Origin: Symbiodinium microadriaticum
Taxonomy: Eukaryota; Sar; Dinophyceae; Suessiales; Symbiodiniaceae
Reading direction: 5' to 3'
DNA: 64,000 bases
NCBI GenBank assembly: GCA_001939145.1
Contig: LSRX01000464.1
Location: forward strand, 256,001-320,000
Made by a program: the position numbers and the translations under genes. This document shows positions 34,201-44,355 of the stretch, piece by piece (position 1 is the stretch's first letter; every line of letters starts with the position of its first letter). The notes under the pieces were generated by a model. The model saw only the letters and a program-made list of their open reading frames with translations. It did not search any database and had not been told where the DNA came from.

Positions 34201-37080
34201 GCTGGTATTGCTCACAGAGCTTGCCGTAATGGCTTTGGAAGTATCCGAAGCGGGAGGTTTGGCCGTAGTCGTACTGCACAGACACGTGTGTGCTTTGAGA
34301 TCGACAATGCTGTATGTATTACGAAACCAATCATGAAGAGTATAGTAGGAGGACATTTGCTCTCACTGGAACATGAACTTGCATTAATACTGGTGCAAGC
34401 CCGCTGGACACCTTGCTCATGGGCCCTGTGCGGGAACCTTTTAATGCCGGTATCGGACTGGACGGCAGGGACCCAGTGCAAAATCAGAAATCAGCCGCGC
34501 CTGAGAAACTTCGCATCAGAAACCGCGCGCATCAGCAACCAGCATGCATCAGAAGCCGGCGCATCAGCGGGCATCAGAAACTGGAGTTTGGAAACTGGCG
34601 CGGGACCATGGGATGGGGGGGCCTGGTAACGTCCATGGTCTGATGCATTCTGAGCACTAAGCATCCAGGGCCCAACGGCGCATCCATGGCCCAACCATGA
34701 TACCATGGTCTGATCCATTGTGGCTCCATGGAGGGGTGGGGGGGGGGGGGAATAATAACGTCCATGCTCTAGTGCGTTCTGAGCGCACCCAGCACTCAAC
34801 GGAGCATCCATGGCTACCATGGTCTGATGCATTTTGCCTCGGGGAGGGGGGGGGGGGCATGACAACGTCCATGGTTTACTGCATTCTGAGCACAAATTAC
34901 CCAGGGCTCAACAGAGCATCCATGGCAACCATGATACCATGATCCGATGCATGCTGACTCCAAGGGGGGGTGAGGGAGGGGGGCATGATAGCGTCCATGG
35001 TCTAATGCATTCTGAGCACAAAGCATGCATGGCCCAACCATCATAACGTCCATGGTCTAATGCGTTCTGAGCACAAAGCATTCAGTGCCCCACCATGATA
35101 GCATCCATGGTTTGCCCAACCATGATAACGTCCATGGTCTCATGCGTTCTGAGATTTTTGCCCTGCCCGGCCCTTGGGTCTGCATTGTTCCTGGCAACCG
35201 TTCCCGAATCACGGCTTCTGGTTTCCGAAGGATGCGTCTGGTTTCTGATTCAGCCGTTCTGGTCTCCGAATCAGTCGTTCTGGTTTCCGAATCAGTCGGT
35301 TGGGTTTCTGGATCAGCCGTTTCGGTTTCCGATTCAGCCGTTCTGGTTTCCGAATCATGGCTGGTTTCTGATTCAGCTGTTCTGGTTACTGATTCAGTCG
35401 TTCTTCCGCCGAACCGACGGCAGGTGATGACCCTCGAAGGCTGGCCAGATGCCGCGCGGGCGGCTACAGACGTCGAGCCCTGGGTTTGGTGTTTCGGCAC
35501 AAATGGTTGCGAGAGTGAAGGCATGTGAAGGCATCAGGATAGCTCTGCGGCGGCCCGGTTATGCTACAGTTCACCGCGCGCTGCATGTTGAAGATGTTTT
35601 CCTCGTCGTGACCCCCCAAGTGAAGATGCCTGAGCAAGCTGGCACCATCTGGCGATAGTAGACAAGTTCGCCAGCAGAGGCGACAGGATTCTTTAAGGAC
35701 CTCAAGCGTGCAACACCAGCTTAAGATCGGCAGGGCGGGATGTATTACCTGGTGGAGTCTTGTCTTTCGGGAGGTCTGGTCTTGACTGAAACTCGACAGC
35801 CAGCCTACATGCTTGCAAATGTGTGAGGATCGTCTTTGTTGCGTTCTTGCTCATCACGACGTTCTCCATCATGAACATGATTGTTTCTGCGCTGCGCTCA
35901 GCTCCCGTGAGTCCGCTCGTCCAATCTTGCCATCGTCAGCAATGCAATTGTATCCGTCATCATTGTCATCATCTGCACATGACCGGAAATGCCAATGCCC
36001 TGAGAGGTCATTGTTGAGAGCACCCTGGAAGCTGCCTTGGACCAGAAGCTCCAAGCCATGCGTGACCAGGAGCATCACCAAGACTGCATCACGTGCGGTG
36101 CGCCAGAAACACGGACAGGAATACCAAACTACGATGGCTGCCGTGAAGGTTGACGAGGCTCAAAGCTGCACACGTAGGGCTTTCCGGAATGGATGCATAG
36201 CCATGCTTCGCCGGCATGTGTGGCAGGGCGGACCATTCAGCCACTTGCACAAACAGTGCTACACGAGGTTTTTCGACGCGCTGATGGAAATGGGGACGGT
36301 CACATCACAAAGGACTGCCTTGGCAATCCCACGGCTCACATCAGATGGAAGCTCTTGTACAGATTCGTCGAAGTAAGTCATTGCAATGACACAGTGAGAC
36401 CAATTTCCAGGAAGAGCTTATGCAAGCTCTTCTGAAGCCGGATGTGCGTCTCTACCTGCGGGAAGTTGGCATTGACATAACCAATGCGGAGTTCATTTTC
36501 GACGTGGCTGTTGCAAATTATATACAGAATGGTGCTTCAATGCGTTTCGTCGAGGCTAGTTGAGCAGTGATTAGCTTGCTGTGCAGGTGGTAAGTGGTGT
36601 CAGTGTCAAAGCGTGATTACCTGAAAATCGTAAGTTTTGTTCCTGCTGGGCCGGACACTCTTAATAATGTGTCTAAATGCACACAGTGCTGGGTTGACAT
36701 GGCAGTCCAGATCGGAGACTGCGCGCATCCCAGGTCATTGACTACGACGGCTCTGGGGAGCTGGAGTACAAGGAGACCTTTTTGCAGTCGTAGCAATACT
36801 TAAGGGCTTCTGGGCAGGTGTTGGATTAAAGCGGATGTAGTTGCGAGGCTCAGTACGAAATTTGGAGCAATGGATGGGCTTTTCTGCGACGCATCGATGC
36901 TGTCCCTCCTGTTCTTGCATTCCAAGCAAACGTGTTTTGTTTCCATGGCATCACTCAAGTCTAAGTGGAATTGACAGCTCTTGTGCAGGAGTTTGCTCTG
37001 GGACTGGTCAAAGCACGTGGTGAGGCGAAAGCCCAGGACCGGCCTCTGACTTGCCGCTGCGAGACTGTTCGACTGGAATG
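31216..37080 (+). CDS. Voltage-gated cation channel with C-terminal EF hands, multi-exon
   Basis: One six-segment ion channel domain is spread over small exons. S1 is in 31216-31321 (RAFSFIVSSIIFLNTV). S2 and the start of S3 are in ~32246-32391 (NYTFVGFFVIELVIRIYS, then DNWNKF). S4 is in ~32791-32929 (LRVLRVLRVARVLRLLRF). S5 is in 33273-~33430 (LISILIYIFAILLTRTVG, then DVDKYFGNLLYS). S6 is in ~35823-35888 (FLLITTFSIMNMIVS) and runs into 36007 (VIVESTLEAALDQKL). EF hand 1 is DGNGDGHITK joined to EEL; EF hand 2 is DYDGSGELEYK joined to EF. Inferred introns: 32930-33272 and 35889-36006 (GC-AG), 36313-36410 and 36773-36988 (GA-AG), 36504-36733 (GT-AG). The rest of S3 and the selectivity filter were not found, so ion choice (Na or Ca) is open. 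Calcium feedback through the EF hands is likely. Confidence 0.8.
31615..32235. repeat. AT-rich satellite, TAGTATATTA-type units, in a channel intron
   Basis: About 620 bp of imperfect 5-11 bp units (AGTAT, TATTAGAGTA, TATTATAGTA) with almost no G+C outside the repeating G. It lies between the S1 and S2 exons. Confidence 0.95.
32791..32929 (+). CDS. S4 voltage-sensor exon of the channel
   Basis: The frame has no ATG and reads KSFVEKLAIPNLPGSL, then LRVLRVLRVARVLRLLRF, then KPLWLLVIG. Six arginines fall at every third position, then a lysine; this is the gating-charge helix of voltage sensors. The frame is open back to 32767, so the 5' edge is uncertain. The 3' edge at 32929 is set by the GC-AG intron that joins Gly of LLVIG to FLW of the S5 exon. 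Confidence 0.8.
33273..33430 (+). CDS. S5 exon of the channel
   Basis: After AG at 33271-33272 the exon reads FLWHHLSPCEVLISILIYIF and AILLTRTVG, a membrane helix following an amphipathic S4-S5 linker. DVDKYFGNLLYS follows, which resembles the turret before the pore helix in single-domain and Nav/Cav-like channels. The donor after this point is not resolved. Confidence 0.7.
34461..35424 (+). mobile_element. Foldback-like transposable element, copy 2, in a channel intron
   Basis: The element is 34470-35415, flanked by the 9-bp direct repeat GACGGCAGG at 34461-34469 and 35416-35424. It has the same plan and orientation as copy 1. The left arm has CAGAAACC-type units (34480-34610). The centre has CATCCATGGCCCAACCATGA and GCATTCTGAGCACAAAGC units with G runs (34620-35150). 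The right arm has GGTTTCTGATTCAGCCGTTCT units (35205-35405). It sits between the S5 and S6 exons, so it must be spliced out if the channel is expressed. No coding capacity. Confidence 0.7.
35823..36080 (+). CDS. S6 and post-S6 exons of the channel
   Basis: The exon from about 35823 reads RIVFVAFLLITTFSIMNMIV, then Ser at 35888, a typical S6 helix ending in the conserved N-M-I-V. Intron 35889-36006 (GC-AG) joins it to 36007 onward, VIVESTLEAALDQKLQAMRD, the usual post-S6 cytoplasmic helix (family: NMIV-VIVENTL). The junction is in frame and restores the family pattern. Confidence 0.75.
36268..37080 (+). CDS. EF-hand exons at the channel C-terminus
   Basis: Exon ~36268-36312 reads VFRRADGNGDGHITK. 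After intron 36313-36410 it continues EELMQALLKPDVRLYLREVG and IDITNAEFIFD to 36503. After intron 36504-36733 it reads VIDYDGSGELEYK to 36772, and after intron 36773-36988 EFALGLVKARGEAKAQD. Both loops then have Asp or Asn at 1, 3 and 5 (Asp-Asn-Asp and Asp-Asp-Ser), Gly at 6, Ile/Leu at 8 and Glu at 12. Without splicing, both loops lose the position-12 glutamate context, which strongly supports the two GA-AG introns. The 3' end of the gene is not determined. Confidence 0.75.
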
Positions 37081-40000
37081 TTCCGGTATGCAACTCAAAT
37101 TCTCGAAACCAGAGCAGCGATCTACAACTCGGAGGGACTACACTGCTTCATAGCCGGCCAACGTCTAGAATTATTTGTAGCGTTTTTGAATCCCTGGCCG
37201 TTGACCAGATAAACCTGTCGCAAATGGCGAGTTGAATTTCGGTGCTGTGAGTGGTGATCGTCTTCAGCCTGCAGCGGCAGATGGTACATGGCAAGGGCCT
37301 ACAGCACTTTCCGAGCGCCTTAACGGCAGAGCACTGCATGTTTCTGGCGTCTGCACCGTTTGAAAAGGCGGTGGGGTGTCGGTGTAGACCTTACCGGAGG
37401 CCATAAAACATGCTATTGTGATTTTGTTTCTGGTTCATGGAACTACTTCGATTCGGTTTCCAACGAGTACATATTCAGATTCAATTTCACTCTCAACTCA
37501 AAGTCATCCCAGGTTTGTGGTGCTTGGGCTGGGAGGGGCGCCGGCCCCCCAAATCGGTGAGAATAGGTTCATTGACGAATCGATGTATCATTAGGAAACT
37601 GAATGAAACTCATCCAGTTCGGTTCAACTCAAGTTCGATTTGAAACCGTTTCAAAAGTTGAACAAAGCGGTATCAAGCGATTAGAAGAATCGGGTGTCGA
37701 TTCGGTTGGGGAGCCCAGTTCCGAGCCCTTTTTGCGTGCCGCTCTTTTCGCCGGGTGTGGATGGCGCAGGGCCTCGTGAGTTTGGTGGGGAGCATCTTCT
37801 TATTGTAGTAGTTTTAGTTTAAGGTTTCAGCCAGCGTGGGAATCCGCATGCAAGCTTCGGTCGTATTGGAACTGGGTGAAGCAGGTACTAAGCTACTATC
37901 AACGAAAATCACAACCTTTGCCAGGCATTGCCAGCCGTCAGTATTCGTGGCGGAGTTAGCCCTCGTCGCAAAGACTGTAGAAGCCTAGAAGGGTTCGACG
38001 TGCGTGTGCTTCCTGAGTCGTGATCAGTGGTAGGGCTTTGCGTGGCGCGGTCTGTTCGGAGATTTTTTGTGAGGAAGTGTTGGCGCTGCAGTCTGGCCCT
38101 CAGCTCTAAAGAACAGTATGGGTGGCGTCACAGTCCAATTTACATGCAGCAGGCGCAGGCATATAGACTTGTGAAATCTTGAGATGAATGAGTCGCGCCG
38201 CCAAGATGTGACCTTTGGCGGCGGGAGCGAACTCTGCGAAAGGAGCTGCAGACAGTTTGCGGCTCACTTAGAACTTTTCCAATTACTCGTTTCGACTTTT
38301 TGCATCTTTGTGAAAGGGTCTGTATTTTCAGGGCTATTGCTTGCGCTTGGAGCATGGTTGCTTCCAAGCTCGCGTTGGCAAGGCCGTTCGGCGTAATTCC
38401 TGCTGATCACGTACTATTTCGGTGCTTTGTCCTACTTGTACCTCGCATTCCATGGAGGCTTCTCCTTGCGTGTTGAATGCCCTTCTCGGTAGGTCCTTGC
38501 AATGCGGCCAGAAGCGCATTATGCCTTACACCCATGTTTGGAGTTCAGCACTGCTTCTTTTGTTACCCGCCAGCGGGGGGGTTGCGCCTATACACCGTGC
38601 CTGTGCATGCCCTCACGAGAGTCGGTGTGTAATCGTGTGGGTGTTATAATGTGGTATATACTGCTGCGTGTCTGTCCGTGCAATGCGGACTGGGGACATT
38701 AGCATGCATGGCACATTGAAGATCTTGTAGATGGTCATCCTATGTCATCCTGGGTGTCGTTACATCATAAGGTGTCACAGTTGACTCGCGCATGCGCTCC
38801 ATCGATGACGCCCTGGAGTCGTTGCGGAACGACTTGCAGGCGAACTCGCGGACCGGTTGAGTCGTGGCATGTCGTTACCGAGGCTTCAGGGAAAGTGCTA
38901 CTGATTTTCCGTGCAGCAAGAATAGAAGTCGCAACCTGCCCGGGCCTGCAAATAGGTTGAGCTTGCCGCGACTGCCGCTTGTGGAGTATTGTGGAGTCCT
39001 GTGGGCACTGCTCAATTGTCTTGACGTGTTACGGTAGCCAGGTTGTGGATAGTGCTCTGCGGATGAGGTCTCTTCAGCTTCAGTAGTGTCTAGTAAGTAG
39101 TAGTGTGACCGTGTAGAAGATGGTCAGACTGCAAATGGCATCAATCAAGGGTTTCTGGCTGCCCGCCTGAAGCAAATCGGTTGATGCAGAGTCCAGGAAA
39201 ATAGGGTGTAGGTACGGACCAAATAAGGAGTTTATGAAGACAACAGTACTCGTCGAACTTTCTGGCCACCTTCCCACAGTTTCCGTGCCGGTTAATTATG
39301 ATGAAGTGGAAGCTCCCCAAAGGGGATGCCTTCTATACAGTCTCTGAACACATGTAGGATGCCCATATGTTTTTTCCGTCTGCTACGACTTCTTCACATC
39401 TTGTAAACAGTAAACAGAATCCACGCAGTGAAGATGCTTATGTCATAGCGACCTGGCAGTGATGCAGGCACAATGCCAGCTCCGGACAAGAGTTCTGTGT
39501 CACACCTAATTGGGGCCTTTATACCCCCCCTCATTCAACGCGCAGTTCAACGAGGGAAAACTCCCCGCTGTGACTCTCTGTTCGAGCAGATTTTTGGCAC
39601 AGTAAAATGTCACCGTGTTCGCAGGAAAGGAGCATCTCAACGCAGGTGGAATGATGCAAGAACTTAATGGCTTTTGGGCGATTGGCATCTTTGAGAAAGC
39701 TAAAGCTTGTGCCTCCCGAGCTTCTCATGAAGCGAGGGCAGAAAGGTTGTGAGAGTTCTTGTCAGTGTACATCGCAGTCGGCAACAAGCAAGTCGCGCAC
39801 AGGTGCGCGCAGCATCGAGGACAAGTAACTTGATCATACCTTTCGTTTCCAAGCCTTCAAGTCAGTCGGAGTCTGCCGCGCTCCCATTCAGACAGACTAA
39901 TGGATCGTAGTGGACTCTGTTCCATGAGAACATTGATCCTGTGTGCCACTCGACCGAGTTATCCCCAGTCAGCCGGTGCTGCCAAAGCATTCCGGATCTC

Positions 40001-41139
40001 CAGGAAGTCTGAATGCATGGAAGCTTGGCTTGCGCAATGGTATTCAATTTTGCTGCTCTGCTGCTGCTGCTACGCAGGGCCTCTTGAAATTCGGAGTTCC
40101 GACTCCTCTGCAGGCATTTGTGCAAGGTGAGTTTTTTGGCTCTATTTAGTTGCGCACGTGCGGGTATTGGATATCATGCTAGCCGCTGTGAGTCTATGAG
40201 CATGCCATCAGTCAGTGCTAAACTGATGCAGCGGACGATTTCTTCGAGAGTATACATACACATGCAATTAATTATGATGCACGCTTCTCGAGATGCCGAG
40301 GCTTTTCTACATTTGATCTTTCCGATCCTGCGACCCTGTGTCGTCTTGACTCTGCAGGCAAATGACCGCATGGTCGACCAGCTTTGCACTCGGCATAGGG
40401 TTTTGCGTGTCTCTGTAGAATTGTGTCAACAAAAGTGGCTCATTAGCGAAGATTCTGGAACACAGTGCCTCTCGTTGTTGCACCAGACTGGAGCACTCTG
40501 GAACTCTTCGGTCACCCGCCTGCCGGAAGCTCGGCATATTGATAGTTTCGGCCCTGGACCCACGACAGTTTGCATTTTTCATCGAGAGTGTCTATGGGCT
40601 TTATAAAGTCCATCATTCAAAGGTATGACTGTGGAAAGGCACAGCCAAATATGCTTGCGCAAAACTGCTGCGACGGCGCAACGGAAATATTGGTTTCTGG
40701 GGCGTAAATTTTGGATTACCATTATTAAACAACAACAACTACAATTTTGCAATTGAACGCGGTGCGAGCGTACTCTGCACATTGCGGGCAATTACCGCTG
40801 TTGCACTCTCTATCTAAGGCTTCCAGACAGTGAAACATGTACAAGACAGCAGACTGTTTAAGACAAGGTAGCAGATTTAGTGTCGGACGAAGCTATGCAG
40901 CGCTTTGGCTTCAGTGCGGCTCACTAGCAGCTCACTGTGGCTTACTGGCGGCTCACTGGGATCTATCAATGGCTTGCAGTACCTTCGACAGTAGTGTGAC
41001 AGGTCATCACGGCGTGGCACACTGGCAAGCAGAGCAATGCCAATCCTTTTGTGCAACTTTGCTCTTGATGCTCAGGAAGAGAGCTGTCCGCGGCGGCTAA
41101 AAGGAGGGGGAAAGTTGGCAGAGCCACCGGGTTTGCTAA
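37081..41139. other. Mostly unassigned; two possible exons
   Basis: At 38781-38855, after a CAG, a frame reads DSRMRSIDDALESLRNDLQA and is followed by a GT. It is a predicted coiled-coil-like helix that could be the far C-terminus of the channel or another gene. At 40077-40125 a 49-nt stretch bounded by CAG and GTGAG reads LLKFGVPTPLQAFVQ, which resembles a DEAD-box Q motif. No helicase motif I was found downstream, so this is weak. The remainder shows nothing recognisable. Confidence 0.25.
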
Positions 41140-42501
41140 TTAGACGGCCAAAGGCCCCGTGGGTCTAATCGGGAGGGTTATCAATTCCAGCGCCACGAAC
41201 TGGATGAAGAACGCCAATCCGAGGAAATGCCACCACGAGCCATCATCCCAGGTTTGCTGGGAAAAAGACCTGTCTTCCTTCTGGCGCTTGTCCGAAACAG
41301 GGCCAATGTCCTCAGTGTGACGTTTGTCAACGATCTTGGATCGGAGCAGCCTCTGATTGGCCGGCGTATCACCAACATCATGGTCTATGCGAATTCTGCG
41401 GACACGCTTGCCATCCTTCGGCATGTAGATAATGAGGCGATTATTGACACCGCACGTACGGCAGGTTTGGTCGTAAATCGCATTGATTGTAGAGGCGACA
41501 ATCTCGAAGTTGTCGTCAGTCTCGAGGGTTTCGTACATCTCCGGCTGGTCCCACAGCTTTTTGAAAAGACCTGCTATGACGCCGAAGAAGGCCGTAATCT
41601 TGGGGAGCAGCTTGTATGTCGGGCCGGTTCCTATAGCTATAGTGAGAAGGCCATCCGTGCCAATTTCCGGGCGAGCTGTCATAGCGTCAGCCCAAGAAGT
41701 GTTCTCGATCGTCCGGCACAAGTTCAACGGCGCGAAGATCCAGGGCGGCTTCTTCAAGATTCGGATCCGGTCCTGCCACACCTTGAGTTGTTCTGACACC
41801 TTGAGGCCACCAAGAACTGCTTTTTCGTTGAGCACCAGGATGGTGGCTAAGGCGTGCATCCAGGTGAACATCTCGTCCGACTGGCATATCTGGATGATCT
41901 TGTCCCTTTTGGGCAAGGCGTTGGCCTGATCCTCGAAGGATGGCCCGGGAACTGGATCTATCATCTTGTGGATGGTCACTGGACCCTGGTACTTGACCTC
42001 TGCCATGTTGTCGACTTCAACCGGTTGATCCCAAGGTGGGGGACCGTCGCTGGTGTCAGAGTCTGTGTCATCCGGCTTGTGGGGGGCTTGCGGTGTAGAC
42101 TCTGAGGCCGGGAAAGCGTTGAATGGCTGTCTGTTGGGAGGCGGTGCTGCAGGGGAGGCAGGGGAGGAAGGTGAGTAGGGTGAGGCCGGGGAATGGGGAG
42201 GACCAATTTGAGGTGGAGGGGTTTGGGGAGGTAGCCCGAGCCTCCGCTGTGCGGGGAGGGGGTAGCCCGAGGCTCCGGGGGGGGGTGACTTGGGGGAAGA
42301 GGGGGCATACCAAGAGCAAAGCGAGCTCTGGCAACGCTGAGAGAGGGAGCCGGGGGAGGCCATGCTGGAGCTGCCTGGAGGTGGCGGGGGGTCGGACGGG
42401 TTGTGAGCTCCTCCTCGAGCAAAGTGATGCTTGACGCCAATGTCGTTGGGGAACTCGAGAAAGAAGGGCCGTTCTTGCTGCAATGCCGACAGGAAAGCCA
42501 C
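41140..42501 (-). CDS. Acidic/proline-rich protein, C-terminal part (453 codons), unknown function
   Basis: Intronless minus-strand frame. Residues ~30-160 are Pro/Ser-rich (SDPPPPPGSSSM and similar). The rest is globular-looking, with IIQICQSDEMFTWMHALATI, LKVWQDRIRILKKPPWIFAP, a CRTCG pair and a hydrophobic C-terminus (FLGLAFFIQFVALELITLP) that could be a membrane anchor. The true N-terminus is probably not the first Met: an overlapping minus frame (41976-42869) carries LHPTKMGWLS at the same place where this one reads MAFLSALQQERPFF, which suggests one gene with a frameshift near 42480-42500. I do not recognise the family. Confidence 0.5.
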   Translation of the reverse strand: MAFLSALQQERPFFLEFPNDIGVKHHFARGGAHNPSDPPPPPGSSSMASPGSLSQRCQSSLCSWYAPSSPKSPPPGASGYPLPAQRRLGLPPQTPPPQIGPPHSPASPYSPSSPASPAAPPPNRQPFNAFPASESTPQAPHKPDDTDSDTSDGPPPWDQPVEVDNMAEVKYQGPVTIHKMIDPVPGPSFEDQANALPKRDKIIQICQSDEMFTWMHALATILVLNEKAVLGGLKVSEQLKVWQDRIRILKKPPWIFAPLNLCRTIENTSWADAMTARPEIGTDGLLTIAIGTGPTYKLLPKITAFFGVIAGLFKKLWDQPEMYETLETDDNFEIVASTINAIYDQTCRTCGVNNRLIIYMPKDGKRVRRIRIDHDVGDTPANQRLLRSKIVDKRHTEDIGPVSDKRQKEDRSFSQQTWDDGSWWHFLGLAFFIQFVALELITLPIRPTGPLAV

Positions 42502-42869
42502 CCCATTTTGGTCGGATGCAGAATGAGGCCTCGAGGGATGCAGCGCATGACATCTTCGGCAGAGATGTCAGAGTAATGCCGCTCATTACGAATGGCCTCC
42601 ATGATGTCCTCAAAGCTGTTGTTGGATATGCTTGCCTGCACGTCGTCACTGATGAGTTCCCCCCCGGGCAAGGCCCCCGACTCATCCTGTCCAAGGTCAC
42701 GCCGGGCGTCCATGGCAGCCGCAACAGCCTGCGGTAGGCTCTGAAGCATGGTAGTTGCTCTGCGTTCATTTGCAGCAGGGTCGCCCTTGAAACCTTTCTG
42801 CCAGTTAACTCCAGCATCTGGTGTATGCCACTGTGATGTTAGTCGCAGTGACAAAGTAGTGACCGTCAT
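42350..42869 (-). CDS. N-terminal part of the same unknown protein, next to the glycosyltransferase
   Basis: In a different frame from the GT end and from the downstream ORF it reads TPDAGVNWQKGFKGDPAANE, SLPQAVAAAMDARRDLGQDE, ISNNSFEDIMEAIRNERHYS and ISAEDVMRCIPRGLILHPTK. It overlaps the last 65 bases of the glycosyltransferase frame. The GT frame ends VTATNITVAYTRCWS, while this frame reads WHTPDAGVNWQKGF at the same point, so a frameshift or a fusion is likely. No known domain. Carries a mini-hairpin at 42666-42679. Confidence 0.4.
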
Positions 42870-44355
42870 TGCCCATGTCCTTTTTGCTCTTCAGCTGGTG
42901 GCTGTGTTTTTCTTGAAGGAGGTAGACTGGGCCATACGTGGGTGAGATATTCCAGCCCACGCTGGGCTCCTCCCGCATGTCCTCCTTCAGGAATTTCCAC
43001 AAGGCCTTGCAGAAAATCATGTACTCGAGGTTGGCAATTTTGGCGAGGATGTCCTTTGAAAAAGCGTGCGCAATGGCACGCATGAAAAGGGGGTGCTTGG
43101 GCTGGCCGTAAATGATGCCTTGGAAGATGTGGTCTCGCTTGACGCCAATCGCCATCAGGAGGAACTCAGAGGGGAGTTTCCCTTCCTGAGTTGGACCAAG
43201 TCCCCGCTCCTGGCATTGCTGCTTTTGGGCCAAGCCCCAGTCTGCTGCCAATATCTCCATCAGGTAGGCAAACTGGACTTTGAAGCCAAACTTAATGTCA
43301 ATGTACAGGCCTCCGTGGGTGTAGTGATAGATGTACCTGAAAATATCAGCACGGTGAGCTGGCTGCTTGAGATTGGTACACAAATGAGATCCATGTTCCC
43401 CTGCGTGCAAAGTGAGCGTGGTGAAGAGGTCCTCGTCGTTGCAGAAAGTGCGCGTGAACTCCGGGAGACGTGCTTTGAAGACCTCTCTCGGCTCAGGCTT
43501 GTCATCGTGAATGTAGGTCTGGAAGGCCGTGCGGGGTATGGGGCGGTCCATGGCATCCGGCTCCAGGAATCTGCGGAGGACCCAAGGTTTGTGGGTGTGG
43601 CGCGTGGCAATAGAGCCAATTTCCCGTAGAGATTGTGCTTGGCATAGCTCAGCTGTGGCATGCATCTCTTGGTGGACAAAGTCCCCTTTGACGTGCCAAG
43701 AACAAATCACGAGGACATGAACGGAATTGGGACGGCTTCGCATCATCTCCGCCCTTGCCCGTCCTAGAAGAAGGCCGATGGCTTTGAGTGCTATGGCCGG
43801 CCGAAAGTGGCAGTCCTTGGAGGAGTACAGCTGATCCACCAGATCCGGGTCATTGCCCTGGAGCGACATGATGGTCTGATCAGAAAGATCATCGGCGGAG
43901 AGGCCATATTGATCTCTGACATCCGCCAACCAGTCGTAGGCTCCTTGCTTGTTAGGGTTCAGGGACTCTCGTAGGGGGATGAGGCGGACGTATGCGTCAG
44001 TGTAGTAGTACTTTTTGAGGAGGTCCGTCAGCGGCTGGTGATCTGCAGGGAACGGGTGTTCATGGCCCAGCACTCGGATGAAGTGCCATGCCAGGACTTC
44101 CAAGACCGGAGGCGTCCGTACCGCCCCATCACGGGGCATCACTAAAGATGCTCCCGGGCAGATAACAGCCTGACGAAGCGGGTCCCGATCCACCGTCTCG
44201 ACTCCATATGACTTACCAGAGCCATCCATCCACAGGAGGTACTGGAGGGTGCTGTCGCTCAGGACGATGAAAGGCATTGCTGCTTGAGCAGACGACATTG
44301 CACTAATGCGGCCCAAGTGGGTAGGCAAGGCCTCCACCGCTGTGTCAGCGAGCAA
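42805..44355 (-). CDS. GT32-like glycosyltransferase (DXD-type) with a 260-residue N-terminal extension
   Basis: A 516-codon intronless frame. Residues ~270-305 read IPRTAFQTYIHDDKPEPREV then EFTRTFCNDEDL. Residues ~333-358 read HRADIFRYIYHYTHGGLYID followed by IKFGF. This is the sugar-nucleotide site of the GT32 / DXD-containing family, where AD..R...L...GG.Y.D.D is usual. The second Asp of the DXD appears to be Lys here, so metal binding may be impaired. The N-terminal 260 residues are not recognised. Such enzymes add sugars to lipids or glycans, usually in the Golgi, but no signal peptide is seen. Two mini-hairpins (43193, 43674) lie inside the frame. Confidence 0.65.
   Translation of the reverse strand: MLADTAVEALPTHLGRISAMSSAQAAMPFIVLSDSTLQYLLWMDGSGKSYGVETVDRDPLRQAVICPGASLVMPRDGAVRTPPVLEVLAWHFIRVLGHEHPFPADHQPLTDLLKKYYYTDAYVRLIPLRESLNPNKQGAYDWLADVRDQYGLSADDLSDQTIMSLQGNDPDLVDQLYSSKDCHFRPAIALKAIGLLLGRARAEMMRSRPNSVHVLVICSWHVKGDFVHQEMHATAELCQAQSLREIGSIATRHTHKPWVLRRFLEPDAMDRPIPRTAFQTYIHDDKPEPREVFKARLPEFTRTFCNDEDLFTTLTLHAGEHGSHLCTNLKQPAHRADIFRYIYHYTHGGLYIDIKFGFKVQFAYLMEILAADWGLAQKQQCQERGLGPTQEGKLPSEFLLMAIGVKRDHIFQGIIYGQPKHPLFMRAIAHAFSKDILAKIANLEYMIFCKALWKFLKEDMREEPSVGWNISPTYGPVYLLQEKHSHQLKSKKDMGNDGHYFVTATNITVAYTRCWS

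Noticed and set aside
34491-35053. Minus-strand frames repeating HGRYH/GPWML
   Set aside because: Same satellite in element copy 2.
41227-43629. Long + strand frames opposite the minus-strand ORFs (e.g. 189 and 187 codons)
   Set aside because: Shadows of the minus-strand coding sequence, which has the recognisable motifs.
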